DNA of 43,283 nt from Pirellulales bacterium (GCA_016779265.1 JADHNY010000023.1:1-43283); one strand, 5' to 3'; shown: positions 31,801 to 41,920, counted from the stretch's first letter. Notes: generated by a model from the letters alone, not told the origin. A program made the numbers and translations.

Positions 31801-34191
31801 ATGCCGCGTCTGTTCCGCCAAGGTCCTCCACCGGCTCTCACACCGACCGCGGTCTTGCGATCCCGCCGACATCTGTTTGCGATCACCTTCTTGCTGGTGG
31901 CGGTGGCGGCTCCGATTGTTCAGGCCGATCGCGTGCGACTCGATGACGGACGGGTGCTCGTCGGACGTTTTGCGAACGTCGCCGGTGTGAAGACCGACCC
32001 GTTTGCCGATCGCCAGCAGGCGGAAGCAACGCCCATCCTTGTCTGCGATGACGGTCTGACGCGGACGTTTGTGCCCAGGCGACGAGTGGAAGCGGTCGAG
32101 TCGGCCCCAGAACCCGCGATTGAAAAGATCGGTATCCCACAACGCGTGACCACCGGTGGCCGCCGGATGGCTCAGATCGGCGGCATCCTGGCCGTGACAC
32201 CGTTTGATGAGTGGGGGCGTCGGATCTTCAGCGTGGCCACGCCGAACGGACGCGAAGACATTGTGCAGGGCATTACGGAGATCAACCCGCGCTACACACG
32301 CGTTGAAGGGCTGATCACCGAGACACCGATCCAGATGGACATGCGGCTGGCCACGTCGTCGATCCCGCGCGAGACACTCGCCAAGATCATCGAGCAGCAT
32401 CTCGACCGAGAGGACGCCAACCAGCGGCTTCGCCTCGTGCGACTCCACCTGCAGGCAGAACGGTTTGAGGATGCCCGTGTCGAGCTCGATGGCGTTCTCC
32501 GCGACTTTCCCGATCTGAAACACCTCGCCGACGAGCGGGAGCGGCTGGCCCGCCTGGCAGCGGAATCGGTGCTCGCTGAACTCACGCTCCGGGAAGACGC
32601 CGGACAGCACAGGCTCTCGATGCAGCTTCTCGACTCATTTCCCGCCGACGATGCCGATGCGGTGGTGCTGGAGCAGGTGCGAGAACGACGTGATCGCTAT
32701 CGGGATCGGATTGCCGCTGCTCGCGGGCTCTCCGCCCAACTTCAAGAGCTCGCCTCCCAGCTGGACGATACGGCAGACCGCGAGGCCGCCTTACACGTAA
32801 TCGAGGAGATCACGGCGCGGCTGACCTTCAACACAGTCGATCGCTTCGCCACGTTTGAGCGCATGACGGATGGTGTTGAGATTCCCGCCGAACGTGCGAT
32901 GGCAATGGCCATCAACGGCTGGCTCGGTGGTGCCTCCTTCGCAGACGACAACCTCAAGCTCGCCCTCTCTGCCGTTCGAGTTCGCGACAGGCTCCGCAGC
33001 TTCCTTGAGACCGATGACGAGACAGCCCGACGCGAGCTCTACGATGCCCTCACGCAGGAGGAAGCCTTCGATGCCGCAACCGTCAGCACGATTGCCCGCA
33101 TGATGTCGCCCTCGCGCAGCCCGGGAGAACCGATCGGGGATGGCCTCTACGCGTTTGAGGTCTCACCGCTGGAGGGAGAGCCACCGGTCCGTTGCCTGGT
33201 GCAGGTTCCACCGGAGTACGACCCACTGCGGTCCTATCCGGTCGTCGTCAGTCTGCACGCCGCCTGGACAACTCCCGAGCAACAGATCGACTGGTGGGCG
33301 GGCGTGCCAGGCCCCAACGGCACCCGCCTTGGCCAAGGAACACGGCATGGTGTGATTGTCATCGCTCCAGCCTGGAGCCAGCCGAAGCAGACCAACCACA
33401 CCTACGCCGCGACTGAGCATGCGGCGGTGCTTGCGTCACTCCGTGAAGCCTCTCGCCGTTTCGCCATCGACACCGACCGCGTCTTCCTGTCTGGCCATTC
33501 GATGGGTGCTGACGCAGCCTGGGACCTCGCCCTGGCCCATCCCGATCTGTGGGCGGGGCTCGTGCTGATCACCCCCACTTCTGATCTCTACGTGCCGCTC
33601 TACTGGAGCAATGGCCGCGAGCTCCCCATGTACGTTGTGGGTGGTGAACTCGACACGGGTCGACTGGAAAGCAATGCGATGGATTTCGATCGCTACCTCC
33701 GACGATCGTTCGACATGACGTATGTCGAATACCTCGGCCGCGGCCACGAAAACTTCTCCGACGAGATCCTGCGGATCATGGACTGGATGAGCCGCAAGAA
33801 GCGAACGTTCTTCCCGAAAGAGTTCGAGACGGTGTCGATGCGACCGTGGGATCGCTTCTTCTGGTGGACCGAGTTTGAAGGTCTACCAGCGCGGACAATG
33901 CTGCTGCCCGCCCAATGGCCTCCCGCTGCCGGCTATCGTTCAGCGACGATCGAGGCCAAACTCACTCCCGGAAACACGATCACCGTCCGCAGTGGCGCCG
34001 CAAGGACCGTTGTCTGGCTCTCGCCCGAGCTTGTCGACTTCAGCAAGCCCCTGACGGTCTCAATCGATGGCAGACGAGCCTTCCGCGGCACGCCGCAGGC
34101 TGACCTCTGGACTCTGCTGGAAGACCTGCGACTCCGCGTCGACCGCCAGCATCCATTCTGGCAAGCGATCGACACCGCAGCAGGGCAGTAA
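31801..34191 (+). CDS. Secreted alpha/beta hydrolase (esterase-like) with long helical N-terminal region
   Basis: The 796-residue product has a signal peptide at about residues 22-41 (HLFAITFLLVAVAAPIVQA) and an N-terminal region rich in helices (to about 420). An alpha/beta-hydrolase domain follows at about 440-670. The nucleophile Ser lies in FLSGHSMGADAAWDLAL near residue 567, an acidic residue in VGGELDTGR near 617, and His in GRGHENFSDEI near 649. PPEYDPLRSYPVVVSLHAAW opens the domain. This pattern is common in planctomycete peptidase- or esterase-like proteins related to PHB-depolymerase and feruloyl-esterase groups. The substrate is unknown. Confidence 0.8.
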   Translation: MPRLFRQGPPPALTPTAVLRSRRHLFAITFLLVAVAAPIVQADRVRLDDGRVLVGRFANVAGVKTDPFADRQQAEATPILVCDDGLTRTFVPRRRVEAVESAPEPAIEKIGIPQRVTTGGRRMAQIGGILAVTPFDEWGRRIFSVATPNGREDIVQGITEINPRYTRVEGLITETPIQMDMRLATSSIPRETLAKIIEQHLDREDANQRLRLVRLHLQAERFEDARVELDGVLRDFPDLKHLADERERLARLAAESVLAELTLREDAGQHRLSMQLLDSFPADDADAVVLEQVRERRDRYRDRIAAARGLSAQLQELASQLDDTADREAALHVIEEITARLTFNTVDRFATFERMTDGVEIPAERAMAMAINGWLGGASFADDNLKLALSAVRVRDRLRSFLETDDETARRELYDALTQEEAFDAATVSTIARMMSPSRSPGEPIGDGLYAFEVSPLEGEPPVRCLVQVPPEYDPLRSYPVVVSLHAAWTTPEQQIDWWAGVPGPNGTRLGQGTRHGVIVIAPAWSQPKQTNHTYAATEHAAVLASLREASRRFAIDTDRVFLSGHSMGADAAWDLALAHPDLWAGLVLITPTSDLYVPLYWSNGRELPMYVVGGELDTGRLESNAMDFDRYLRRSFDMTYVEYLGRGHENFSDEILRIMDWMSRKKRTFFPKEFETVSMRPWDRFFWWTEFEGLPARTMLLPAQWPPAAGYRSATIEAKLTPGNTITVRSGAARTVVWLSPELVDFSKPLTVSIDGRRAFRGTPQADLWTLLEDLRLRVDRQHPFWQAIDTAAGQ

Positions 34192-34217
34192 CGCTCACGC
34201 GACGCTGCGTGACATAG

Positions 34218-36407
34218 CTACTCGGCGGCTTCCTCAGACTCCAGAGCCGCTTCAGGCTGTTTCGCCGACTCTGCTGCGGGCTCGTCGGCATCTTCCGACA
34301 CGTCTTCCGCGGCCTCAGGCTTCTCTGCAGGCTTTTCCTCAGCCTCGGTGGCCGCGTCGTCCGTCGCTTCAGGCTTGGCGTCGTCCGTCACATCTGGGTC
34401 CTCTGCCGCCGCCTCGGTGTGCCGCGGCAGCGAGAAGCCCGTGATGTACCAGCCCTCATCGAGTGACTGCATGCCGACCCCGACCGTGCCGAGATACTTT
34501 CGAATCTCCTCAAAATCGGGCAGGCTGCTGCCGTCGATCTTCTGCTCACGGACAGTCTGATCATCACCGTCGTCAAGGATCATGTTGATTGCCTGTCCAA
34601 TCAGGCTCTTCGACTTTGGCATCGATCCCTGCTTGATCGTCTCATAGGCGGTCCGGATCGTGTCCTCCACTCGCCCGAACGATCGCAAGGCTTTCGGATC
34701 CGGCATGATCTCGCGGATGTGGTCGGTCACCCGTTGATAATCCTCGGTTGCCGCAAGGCCTTTACCTTCCTTGGCTGCGGTGAGCACATGCTCAAGGAAG
34801 TCTCGGTGAGAGGCGATCATCAGGAAGCCCTCGGCGACCGTCACCGCCGAGTGTGGCAGCAGTCGTTCTTCACGCTCACGCAGCCGCTGGCGGTTTCGTG
34901 AGCCACGGCGATCCCGGTCGTCACGATCACGGTCAATCGTCGGCGGCGCCAACCCTGGCGTCTCGATTTCGAGCTTCGGGATCTCGGTTGAGCGATCGAT
35001 CAGTTCCCAGATCACCTTGCCGTCAAACTCCACCTGCTGCATGTCTGGATCGGTGGCCATGCTCTTGGAAATCGTCATCGCCACGCGCTCAGGGTCTGCT
35101 GCCTCAACGGCAATCAGCAGTCGCTCACTGTCAACATCAACAGGCACGTTGGCATGCGTAATGATCATCACACCTTCACCGAGGGCCTCGATGAGATCTT
35201 TCTCAACGTCGATTTGCGGCCCATCCGGATCTTCTTTGAGGCTGGCGATCACATCCTCAAAAACACCCTTCTCACCCACCATCTCGTCGACGAGGGTGTC
35301 TGCCGACGCAAACGCATTTTTCATATCCCAGCGAACGGCGACCCAGCTCGATGCATCTCTCGGCACCCAGTGTGGCGGCTCAATCGTCTCGGTGTTGGGG
35401 AAGCGAAGCATCCGAGCGGCCAGGTCATACCGCTCCGGGCTGTCACCTTCTCGCCCATCGAGCGGCGGGGCGTAGATCATGGTGTGGTGACGCAGTTCGT
35501 ACTGACCGTCATCAAAGTGCACGTAGCCACCGACAGCCTGCACTGCGTCAAAGCCCTGGTTCGCAAGAATATCGATGTAGTCCGGCCCACTTCGCTCCTC
35601 CCGCGGCGGGTAGGTCTCACGGCTGGCAAACGCATACTTCAAAGGATCAATGAACCAGCGAACGGCGTCGGCATCTTCTGGCACTTCTGCTGCGCACTTC
35701 GCCTTGATGGTCTGAAACGCGATGGCTGTGGCCAGGCAGTCCTCTCGCCCCTTTTCCAGATTCGTTACGGTCTCGGCGACAACTCCGGCGTGGTCACCAA
35801 CAACCAGGCACTCCGGCAGATGGGCGATGGCCACAGCACGGCGAATCGGCTGGGGATCTTCTTCATCGATGGGCAGAGCAAACACCACCACCTCAGGCGC
35901 GGCCTCGTCAGCGGGCAGCTTTGTCGCCCCACGCTCTTCCATTCGCTGCGTGATCTGCTGAACGAGTGCTTCTGTTTCCTCTGCGTGATCGGTGGTGTCG
36001 ACGAGCACGAGTGTCGCGGCCGTTCCTGGCGCGGGCTCAATCAGTGCCAGAGCGATCTCTCCACCTGGAATCTTCTCCAGATCCTCCAGGGACAGACCGA
36101 GCTTGCCGAGCCGGTTTTTTCCACCTTCTTTCAACTGCTGTTCAAAGCTCTTCACAAACGGCTCGAGAACCGGGTCGTTGAGCAGTTCACCGTAGTTGGT
36201 AGCGCGGAAGCTCGCCCGCACGCCCGCTGGGTCGGCGATGCTCAGCCAGCCACGGGTCGTCAACGGAAGCACCTGTTCACTGGCAGTGAAGCCAGCGGCA
36301 CTCGCTCGTTGTGCAGCTGAGAGACACCCAAGTGCCAATACAGCACAAACGCCAAACAGGCTGCAAACGAACGAACGAAGTGGTAATGAGCGGCGTGGTG
36401 CGAACAC
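34218..36407 (-). CDS. Secreted protein of unknown function with acidic Ala/Glu-rich tail
   Basis: The 729-residue product has a signal-like N-terminus (about residues 12-38, FVCSLFGVCAVLALGCLSAA) and a long folded region that recalls DUF3352-type planctomycete proteins. Examples are SIADPAGVRASFRATNYGEL, IPGGEIALALIEPAPGTAAT, LVVGDHAGVVAETVTNLEKG, and SWVAVRWDMKNAFASADTLV. The last 70 residues are an Ala/Glu/Asp/Lys-rich tail. There is no catalytic motif I can name. It converges on the alpha/beta hydrolase with 26 bases between stops. Confidence 0.7.
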   Translation of the reverse strand: MFAPRRSLPLRSFVCSLFGVCAVLALGCLSAAQRASAAGFTASEQVLPLTTRGWLSIADPAGVRASFRATNYGELLNDPVLEPFVKSFEQQLKEGGKNRLGKLGLSLEDLEKIPGGEIALALIEPAPGTAATLVLVDTTDHAEETEALVQQITQRMEERGATKLPADEAAPEVVVFALPIDEEDPQPIRRAVAIAHLPECLVVGDHAGVVAETVTNLEKGREDCLATAIAFQTIKAKCAAEVPEDADAVRWFIDPLKYAFASRETYPPREERSGPDYIDILANQGFDAVQAVGGYVHFDDGQYELRHHTMIYAPPLDGREGDSPERYDLAARMLRFPNTETIEPPHWVPRDASSWVAVRWDMKNAFASADTLVDEMVGEKGVFEDVIASLKEDPDGPQIDVEKDLIEALGEGVMIITHANVPVDVDSERLLIAVEAADPERVAMTISKSMATDPDMQQVEFDGKVIWELIDRSTEIPKLEIETPGLAPPTIDRDRDDRDRRGSRNRQRLREREERLLPHSAVTVAEGFLMIASHRDFLEHVLTAAKEGKGLAATEDYQRVTDHIREIMPDPKALRSFGRVEDTIRTAYETIKQGSMPKSKSLIGQAINMILDDGDDQTVREQKIDGSSLPDFEEIRKYLGTVGVGMQSLDEGWYITGFSLPRHTEAAAEDPDVTDDAKPEATDDAATEAEEKPAEKPEAAEDVSEDADEPAAESAKQPEAALESEEAAE

Positions 36408-36683
36408 GAAAGACTCCTTCAGGTGGTGGCCCCAGTGAGGACGTGGAGGTCCTGGCGCACATCGTGCGCGGAGTATGGGTTGTATCGAGCAAACCCAAGG
36501 GTCTTCTCGACAGAAAACTCACAGGATCGTCATCGCTGGCAATAACCTTCTTTCTTGATCGCCCGAACGGCTGCCTGACTGGCACTTGTTTTGCGCATTC
36601 AGGAAACGCAACCGCCGCCACGCGTCCTGCGTGGGCCGCCCAGCTTCACATGCAGTCCGGCTTCCACGCATCACGGATAAGGG

Positions 36684-37907
36684 CTACCGCAGCGTGACTG
36701 ATGGCATGAATGCCGTGAGTCCGTTCACCACAGCGAGCCAGAGTGCCACCGTCGTCATGGCAAACGCGGTGTCTGCTGTGATCAGCCGACGCCGCACGGC
36801 CAGAAACGCAAGCATCGCGGTCAGCACGACACACGCGATGGAGGCCGCCGCGAGAACCGCCATCCACCCCCGGACGACCGGCACCAAGGCCACCGCAATC
36901 AGCAACGGCCAGCCGGTCACGACGGCCGCAACGAGCCAGGGCTGCAGCCGCCGCCACGGAGATCGCTGTACGCCTTCCACCCAGGCGAGCTGCCGCCATG
37001 CTGCGGACGGTCCAGTTACAGGAGCCAGCAACACCTCAGGAAGCACCAGGCTGGCCACAAGGCTCCCGCCCACGAGCCCGTAGAGCCCAACCTGAGGGTC
37101 CGTCGTCAGCAGCCAGCGAACCATCCCGACCAGTACACCCACCATCATCAGCCGATAAAACCAGCGTCTCAGTTCTGAGTGCCCAAGAGGCCCACTGCTG
37201 GCGGTGACTTCACGAGCAAGCCTGGCATGCCTGTCGACCTGTGTTGCGGCGGCCAGCAGCAGCACCAGAACGGTTGTCCAAATCACCGGCAAGAGCACCA
37301 CATTCGCCTGCTCTCCGCGGAGCGTCTGGGGAAGCCCCATAAACGCGAGCGTGGCCAGGGCAGTGACCGACAGCACGCCACTCGCGGCGTCAGCGGTCGC
37401 ACAGCCAAGCCGTCGACAGCCAGCCAGCCCTGCTGAAGCAGCGACCACGCCCCCCATCGCCAGAGGCAGCATCACACCCGTCGGCGATTCAAACGGCGGC
37501 TTCCAGATAAGCCAGCTCCAGCCAAGCCAAAGCCCGGCAACAGGCCAGAGAGCCCGTTCAAGCATCCAGATAGCCGAGAAACCAACCGGAGGAAACGACG
37601 AAGCGGGACAACGCAGCTGCCGTGGCACATTGCCAACAGCAGCCACCCCGATGACCACGCCATGGGCCCACGCGATTGGCAGCACGAGTTCGGCCGGCAC
37701 AAGACGCACCAACAGCACCCCGCAGGCTGCGGCCAGCATCACACTCCACGATGCCCCTCGACGGGCATCCACAACCGCCAGTATCCATAGCAGCCGGAGG
37801 ATCACAGCCACCTTCGGCGTGGCTGACTGCGGCACTGCTCCCGGTGAACTTGCAGCCGGCAACGAGGGGAGCGGGCTCCCCTCGCCTCCGGCCGCATGCA
37901 TACTCAC
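36684..37907 (-). CDS. Polytopic membrane protein of unknown function
   Basis: The 407-residue product is almost wholly hydrophobic, with about 11 predicted membrane helices (for example SVMLAAACGVLLVRLVPAEL, VVLLPVIWTTVLVLLLAAAT, VLAAASIACVVLTAMLAFLA). I see no transporter signature. A GTG at 37907 overlaps the argG stop (GTGA); an ATG two codons later at 37901 is an alternative start. The tight junction suggests co-translation with argG. The last region reaches 36684, and the 276 bases to the next gene hold only a small hairpin near 36625-36641. Confidence 0.65.
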   Translation of the reverse strand: MSMHAAGGEGSPLPSLPAASSPGAVPQSATPKVAVILRLLWILAVVDARRGASWSVMLAAACGVLLVRLVPAELVLPIAWAHGVVIGVAAVGNVPRQLRCPASSFPPVGFSAIWMLERALWPVAGLWLGWSWLIWKPPFESPTGVMLPLAMGGVVAASAGLAGCRRLGCATADAASGVLSVTALATLAFMGLPQTLRGEQANVVLLPVIWTTVLVLLLAAATQVDRHARLAREVTASSGPLGHSELRRWFYRLMMVGVLVGMVRWLLTTDPQVGLYGLVGGSLVASLVLPEVLLAPVTGPSAAWRQLAWVEGVQRSPWRRLQPWLVAAVVTGWPLLIAVALVPVVRGWMAVLAAASIACVVLTAMLAFLAVRRRLITADTAFAMTTVALWLAVVNGLTAFMPSVTLR

Positions 37908-39145
37908 GAAGAGGCTCCTGACTCAGCCGACGACGAACGCGGCCGGGCCGCCCCCTGCACTCGCAATGGAAGGCCGAGAATCCGCAGGAAGCCTTCGGCA
38001 TCGGTCTGATCGTAGGAGCCACCGCCCTCCATCGACGCGATCGCTTCGTCATAGAGGCTGTTCCCACTCTCGCGACTCGCCACGAGCATGTTGCCCTTGT
38101 AAAGGTTGAGCCTGATCGTGCCACTGACCGGCTTTTGGGCTTCGCGGATAAAGGCGAGCAGGGCGTCCATCTTGGCGGAGTACCAAAACCCGTTGTAAAC
38201 GACCTCTGCCACGACGGGCGACAGCGTGTCGCGGAGATGCACGAGGTCGCGATCGAGCGTCAGCTGTTCGACGAGCCGATGGGCCTCGTAGAGCAGGGTC
38301 ATGCCAGGAGCCTCGTAGACACCTCGACTCTTCATGCCCACCAGCCGATTCTCCACGATGTCGGTGCGGCCTACTCCATTTCGTCCACCGATCGCGTTGA
38401 GTTCCAGCACGAGTTCATGCGGCGCCATCCGCTTGCCGTTCACCGAAACGGGAACGCCCGACTCAAACTCAATCGTCACTTCCTCAGCCTGATCGGGAGC
38501 TGCTTGTGGAGAGACGGTCATGCCGAAGTCCACCATGGCAAAGCCGTCAGTGGTGAGATCTTCGAGGCAGCCTGCCTCGTAGCTGGTGTGCAGGCAGTTC
38601 TCATCTGAGGAGTACGGCTTGCTGTGTGTTGCCTTAACAGGAATCTGCTTGGCATCACAGAAGTCGAGCATCTCAGTGCGGCCCGGAAAACGTTCACGAA
38701 ACTCCGCCATCCGCCATGGCGCCAGCACCGTGATCGCGGGATCAATCGCTTCAGCGGCCAGCTGAAAGCGACACTGATCGTTGCCCTTGCCGGTCGCTCC
38801 ATGAGCAAACACGGTGGCTCCCTCACGATGGGCAATCTCGACACAGACACGGCTGATCAATGGTCGGGCAATCGACGTCCCCAGCAGGTAGGTGCCTTCG
38901 TATCGAGCCTGCCAGGCCAGCGTGGGGAAGGCGAAGTCGCGGCAGAGCTCCTCGCGGACGTCAACGATCATTGCCTTCTTGGCACCACACGAGGTGGCCT
39001 TTGCCAGGATTGCTTCCCGGTCCTCACAAGGCTGTCCGAGATCGACGTAAACGGCAATCACGTCGTATCCCTTTTCGATCAGCCAGCCCAGCAGGACAGA
39101 GGTATCGAGCCCACCCGAATACGCCAAGACGCACGTCTGCTTCAT
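37904..39145 (-). CDS. argG: Argininosuccinate synthase
   Basis: The 413-residue enzyme has the ATP-binding PP-loop CVLAYSGGLDTSVLLGWL at about residues 4-21. Other motifs are YDVIAVYVDLGQ, YLLGTSIARPLISRVCVEIA, FAHGATGKGNDQCRF, YSSDENCLHTSYEAGCLED, GGRNGVGRTDIVENRLVGMK and YNGFWYSAKMDALLAFI. It joins citrulline and aspartate in arginine synthesis. The ATG at 39145 gives the usual N-terminus; the frame is open upstream to 39262 without family sequence. A membrane protein gene overlaps its stop. Confidence 0.97.
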   Translation of the reverse strand: MKQTCVLAYSGGLDTSVLLGWLIEKGYDVIAVYVDLGQPCEDREAILAKATSCGAKKAMIVDVREELCRDFAFPTLAWQARYEGTYLLGTSIARPLISRVCVEIAHREGATVFAHGATGKGNDQCRFQLAAEAIDPAITVLAPWRMAEFRERFPGRTEMLDFCDAKQIPVKATHSKPYSSDENCLHTSYEAGCLEDLTTDGFAMVDFGMTVSPQAAPDQAEEVTIEFESGVPVSVNGKRMAPHELVLELNAIGGRNGVGRTDIVENRLVGMKSRGVYEAPGMTLLYEAHRLVEQLTLDRDLVHLRDTLSPVVAEVVYNGFWYSAKMDALLAFIREAQKPVSGTIRLNLYKGNMLVASRESGNSLYDEAIASMEGGGSYDQTDAEGFLRILGLPLRVQGAARPRSSSAESGASS

Positions 39146-39296
39146 CTGATCCGTTTCCAAATAGTCCTTTAGTGATCTACCAGTCTCATGCGGCGGCGAG
39201 CAGTCGCCATTGCGAGACACCATCGTGCATTCTGGAACATCATCGGCATCGTGGACCACCATCGGGTCAACCCGCCGACCGAGCCACGCTCAGCGG

Positions 39297-40910
39297 CTAC
39301 GGAACCTCATGCACCAGAGCCATATTGTGACCACCGGTGCCAAAACCGATACCCGCCACCAGCAGAATCCGGTCTCCAGAGACCAAACGCCCCTCGGAGA
39401 GCCCCCAGCTGCTCACCTGCTCGAGCAGCTGGTTGATGTCCCGGGTGGCCACGTAGGCCAGCGGTGTGACTCCCCAGTAGAGCGCCATCTGCCGTAGCGT
39501 CTGCTCACTGTCGGAAAGCCCCACAGTGGGCACGGCACCGCGCCGCTTCGAGCGTGCGATCGCTGTCAGGCCCGTCTTGCTGGCTACCACGAAGAGTTTG
39601 GCATCGAGGTCGCCGGCAATGCGGCTGGCTCCTTCCACAACGGCCTGCGTAATGGGATGCAGCCCATCCACCAGCCGCTCTGGTGAGGGTGGAAAGTCGG
39701 GCACTGTCGTGGCCACGCTGCCTCGCGTGGCCACAATGCGACCTTCGACATATCGCCAGCGGTCTTCGAGATACTGCCGCTCCGTAGCCCGAGCGATCCG
39801 TCGCATCATCTCCACAACGAGGCGGGGATGCTCTCCGATCGCGGTCTCGCCGGAGAGCATGCAGGCATCGGCACCGTCGAGAATCGCATTGGCAACGTCG
39901 GTCGTCTCGGCTCGCGTGGGCCGCCGAGCATGCTGCATGCTGTCGAGCATCTGCGTAGCAACGATCACCGGTTTCTGAAACTGCTGACAGACGCGGATGA
40001 TCCGCTTCTGCACCATCGGCATGCTGGCAACATCGGTCTCAACCCCCAGGTCGCCACGGGCCACCATCACCCCGCCCGCCGCCTCCACGATCGCTTCAAG
40101 GTTTTCGATCGCTTCCCGCTTCTCGATTTTGGCAATCACCCGCGCACGCGACCCGCGGGTGCGAAGCAGCTGTTCCAGCAGGGTGACTTCAACAGAACTT
40201 CGGACAAACGAGAGACTGACAAAGTCGGCCCCCGAGGCGGCAGCCCACTCTGCATGCTGCCAATCGGCTTGACTCATCGCCGGCACAGACAGTTTCACAC
40301 CCGGGAGGTTCACGCCTTGGCGGCTGCGGACGGGCCCAGCCTGAACCACCCGGCAACGAGCCTCATTGCTGTCTTTGCTCTCAACAATCAGCGACACCGT
40401 GCCATCGGCAATCATCACCGAGTCGCCCACCGCGAGTTCGTCGATCAGCGGTGGATAGTTTGTGACAAACCGATCGGCCGAGCCGCCTTCATCTCCGCGA
40501 ACAAACGTGATCGTGGCGGCTTCCACGCACTCCACCATGCCATCAGGAAGTTCTCCCAGGCGAATCTTGGGCCCTGCCAGGTCCACGAGCACAGCCACGG
40601 GGCGTTGCAAGGCAGCAGAGACAGCACGAATGCGGTCAACCGACTGCTGATGTTCCTCCATCGATCCATGGGCCATGTTCAGCCGGAACACGTCAACGCC
40701 TGCTTCGACAAGACCGTGAATCGCTTCTTCAGAGCGGCTTGCAGGGCCGATCGTGGCAACGATCTTGGTCCGGACGACCTCGTCAGCAGAAAAGCGACGG
40801 TTCGAGCCAGCACTGCGGGGGCCAGCACTGCGGGGGCCAGCACTGCGGGGGCCAGCACTGCGGGGGCTAGCACTGCTGAGACTAGCAGAGTGGGGGCCAG
40901 TGGAAGGCAT
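39297..40910 (-). CDS. pyk: Pyruvate kinase with repeat-bearing N-terminal extension
   Basis: The core starts near residue 45 (VVRTKIVATIGPASRSEEAI). It has FRLNMAHGSMEEHQQS, LVDLAGPKIRLGEL, AKIEKREAIENLEAI, MVARGDLGVE, KPVIVATQMLDSMQHA and PTRAETTDVANAILDGADAC MLSGETAIGEHP. It transfers phosphate from phosphoenolpyruvate to ADP in glycolysis. From the ATG at 40910 the protein is 537 residues, longer than the typical 470-480, mainly because of an N-terminal Ser/Ala/Pro-rich segment built from 15-base repeats. A longer frame to 41078 would overlap the divergent dehydrogenase gene, so the shorter start is preferred. Confidence 0.92.
   Translation of the reverse strand: MPSTGPHSASLSSASPRSAGPRSAGPRSAGPRSAGSNRRFSADEVVRTKIVATIGPASRSEEAIHGLVEAGVDVFRLNMAHGSMEEHQQSVDRIRAVSAALQRPVAVLVDLAGPKIRLGELPDGMVECVEAATITFVRGDEGGSADRFVTNYPPLIDELAVGDSVMIADGTVSLIVESKDSNEARCRVVQAGPVRSRQGVNLPGVKLSVPAMSQADWQHAEWAAASGADFVSLSFVRSSVEVTLLEQLLRTRGSRARVIAKIEKREAIENLEAIVEAAGGVMVARGDLGVETDVASMPMVQKRIIRVCQQFQKPVIVATQMLDSMQHARRPTRAETTDVANAILDGADACMLSGETAIGEHPRLVVEMMRRIARATERQYLEDRWRYVEGRIVATRGSVATTVPDFPPSPERLVDGLHPITQAVVEGASRIAGDLDAKLFVVASKTGLTAIARSKRRGAVPTVGLSDSEQTLRQMALYWGVTPLAYVATRDINQLLEQVSSWGLSEGRLVSGDRILLVAGIGFGTGGHNMALVHEVP
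40806..40895. repeat. 15-base tandem repeat array within pyk
   Basis: Four exact copies of GCCAGCACTGCGGGG (40806-40865) are followed by two diverged units (40866-40895). On the pyk strand each unit encodes a pentapeptide of the A-G-P-R-S type. The length is a multiple of three, so copy-number change would keep the frame. Confidence 0.9.
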
Positions 40911-41046
40911 GGCACGCGTCCTCGAGGGGCGGGAAGTGGGCGGGAGCGAACCGGCAGGACTGGTAGCGTATCCTTCAAGAGCCAAATGAGCGAGCAAATC
41001 GGAAGCGTGTGAGCAGGAAGGTGGCTTCATCCCTCCTTCCTGACAC

Positions 41047-41053
41047 GAAGGAG
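41047..41053 (+). promoter_or_regulatory. Ribosome-binding site deciding the start of the dehydrogenase
   Basis: AAGGAGG lies 12 bases before the ATG at 41066. The frame is open from a GTG at 41009, but that start has no such site, so the ATG is chosen. Confidence 0.55.
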
Positions 41054-41065
41054 GGCGAACGTCAG

Positions 41066-41920
41066 ATGACCGCATCACACTTCGCAGGCCGCCGCGTGAT
41101 TGTGGCTGGCGGAACCGCTGGCTTTGGCCTCGTGCTCGCCAGGCACCTGGTGGCTGCGGGGAGCCGCGTCCTGATCATCGGCCGCTCGTCCCAGGGAGTC
41201 CGCCGCGGGCTCGACTGTTTTCCCGACGAGTCGCCACACGACCAGCGTGTGCATGGCATCGCGGCAGATCTCGGCAGGGCAGGGGAGGGCGAACGCGCCG
41301 CCGCCGAAGGGGCGCGGCTTCTCGGCGGCGTGGACGATGTGTTCTTCTGTGTGGGCCGCTCGGGGAGAGGGGCAATCCTAGACACGTCCGCCAAACGGCT
41401 GCAGGAGTTTCTCGATGCCAACCTCATGGCTGCGGTCGAACTCACTCAGGCGGCGGCAGACGAGGTGTCGGCCGCCAGAGGCAGCCTGGTCTACATCGGC
41501 AGTCTCGCTGGCAAACTCGCCAGTCCGTTTGTGGGTCCCTATGCGGTCGGCAAGGCAGCCCTCGCTGCTTATACCGATGCCGTTCGCCTTGAACTCAGCC
41601 CACGAGGTGGCCATGTCCTCCTTGTCTCACCTGGTCCGATCGCCCGCCGCAGCGACGACCCCGCCGCAGACCAGGCTGCTCTTCGCTATGCCGACGAGAT
41701 CGCCGCCGCGGGCCTGCCGGAGGAAGCGTCTGCTCCTGGAGGCACTCGCAGCCTGCGGCCTCTCGACCCCGATGCGCTTGCACGCCGCATCCTTGCAGCC
41801 TGTGAACAGCGTGCCTGCGAACTGGTGATCCCCGCTCGGGCGGCCTTGCTCGCAGGCCTGATTGACTGGTTCCCCACGTTTGGCAGACGGCTGCTTGCCC
41901 GAGTCACCCGATCACGTTGA
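41066..41920 (+). CDS. Short-chain dehydrogenase/reductase
   Basis: The 284-residue protein has a Rossmann fold with the glycine-rich NAD(P) motif IVAGGTAGFGLVLARHL (about residues 12-28). The active-site Ser lies in LVYIGSLAGKLASP and the YxxxK pair in GPYAVGKAALAAYTDAV; VDDVFFCVGRSGRG resembles the NNAG region. The length and lack of a zinc motif fit the classical or atypical SDR group with a C-terminal extension (PARAALLAGLIDWFPTFG). The substrate is unknown. It is divergent from pyk, with about 155 bases between starts, and a secreted ThuA protein gene follows. Confidence 0.85.
   Translation: MTASHFAGRRVIVAGGTAGFGLVLARHLVAAGSRVLIIGRSSQGVRRGLDCFPDESPHDQRVHGIAADLGRAGEGERAAAEGARLLGGVDDVFFCVGRSGRGAILDTSAKRLQEFLDANLMAAVELTQAAADEVSAARGSLVYIGSLAGKLASPFVGPYAVGKAALAAYTDAVRLELSPRGGHVLLVSPGPIARRSDDPAADQAALRYADEIAAAGLPEEASAPGGTRSLRPLDPDALARRILAACEQRACELVIPARAALLAGLIDWFPTFGRRLLARVTRSR

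Noticed and set aside
35154-36320. 388-codon open frame antisense to the 729-residue secreted protein gene
   Set aside because: The opposite frame has a signal peptide and regular domain-like sequence; this one looks like a shadow.
40806-40895. Possible CRISPR-like array
   Set aside because: The 15-base units are contiguous with no spacers and lie in the pyk reading frame.
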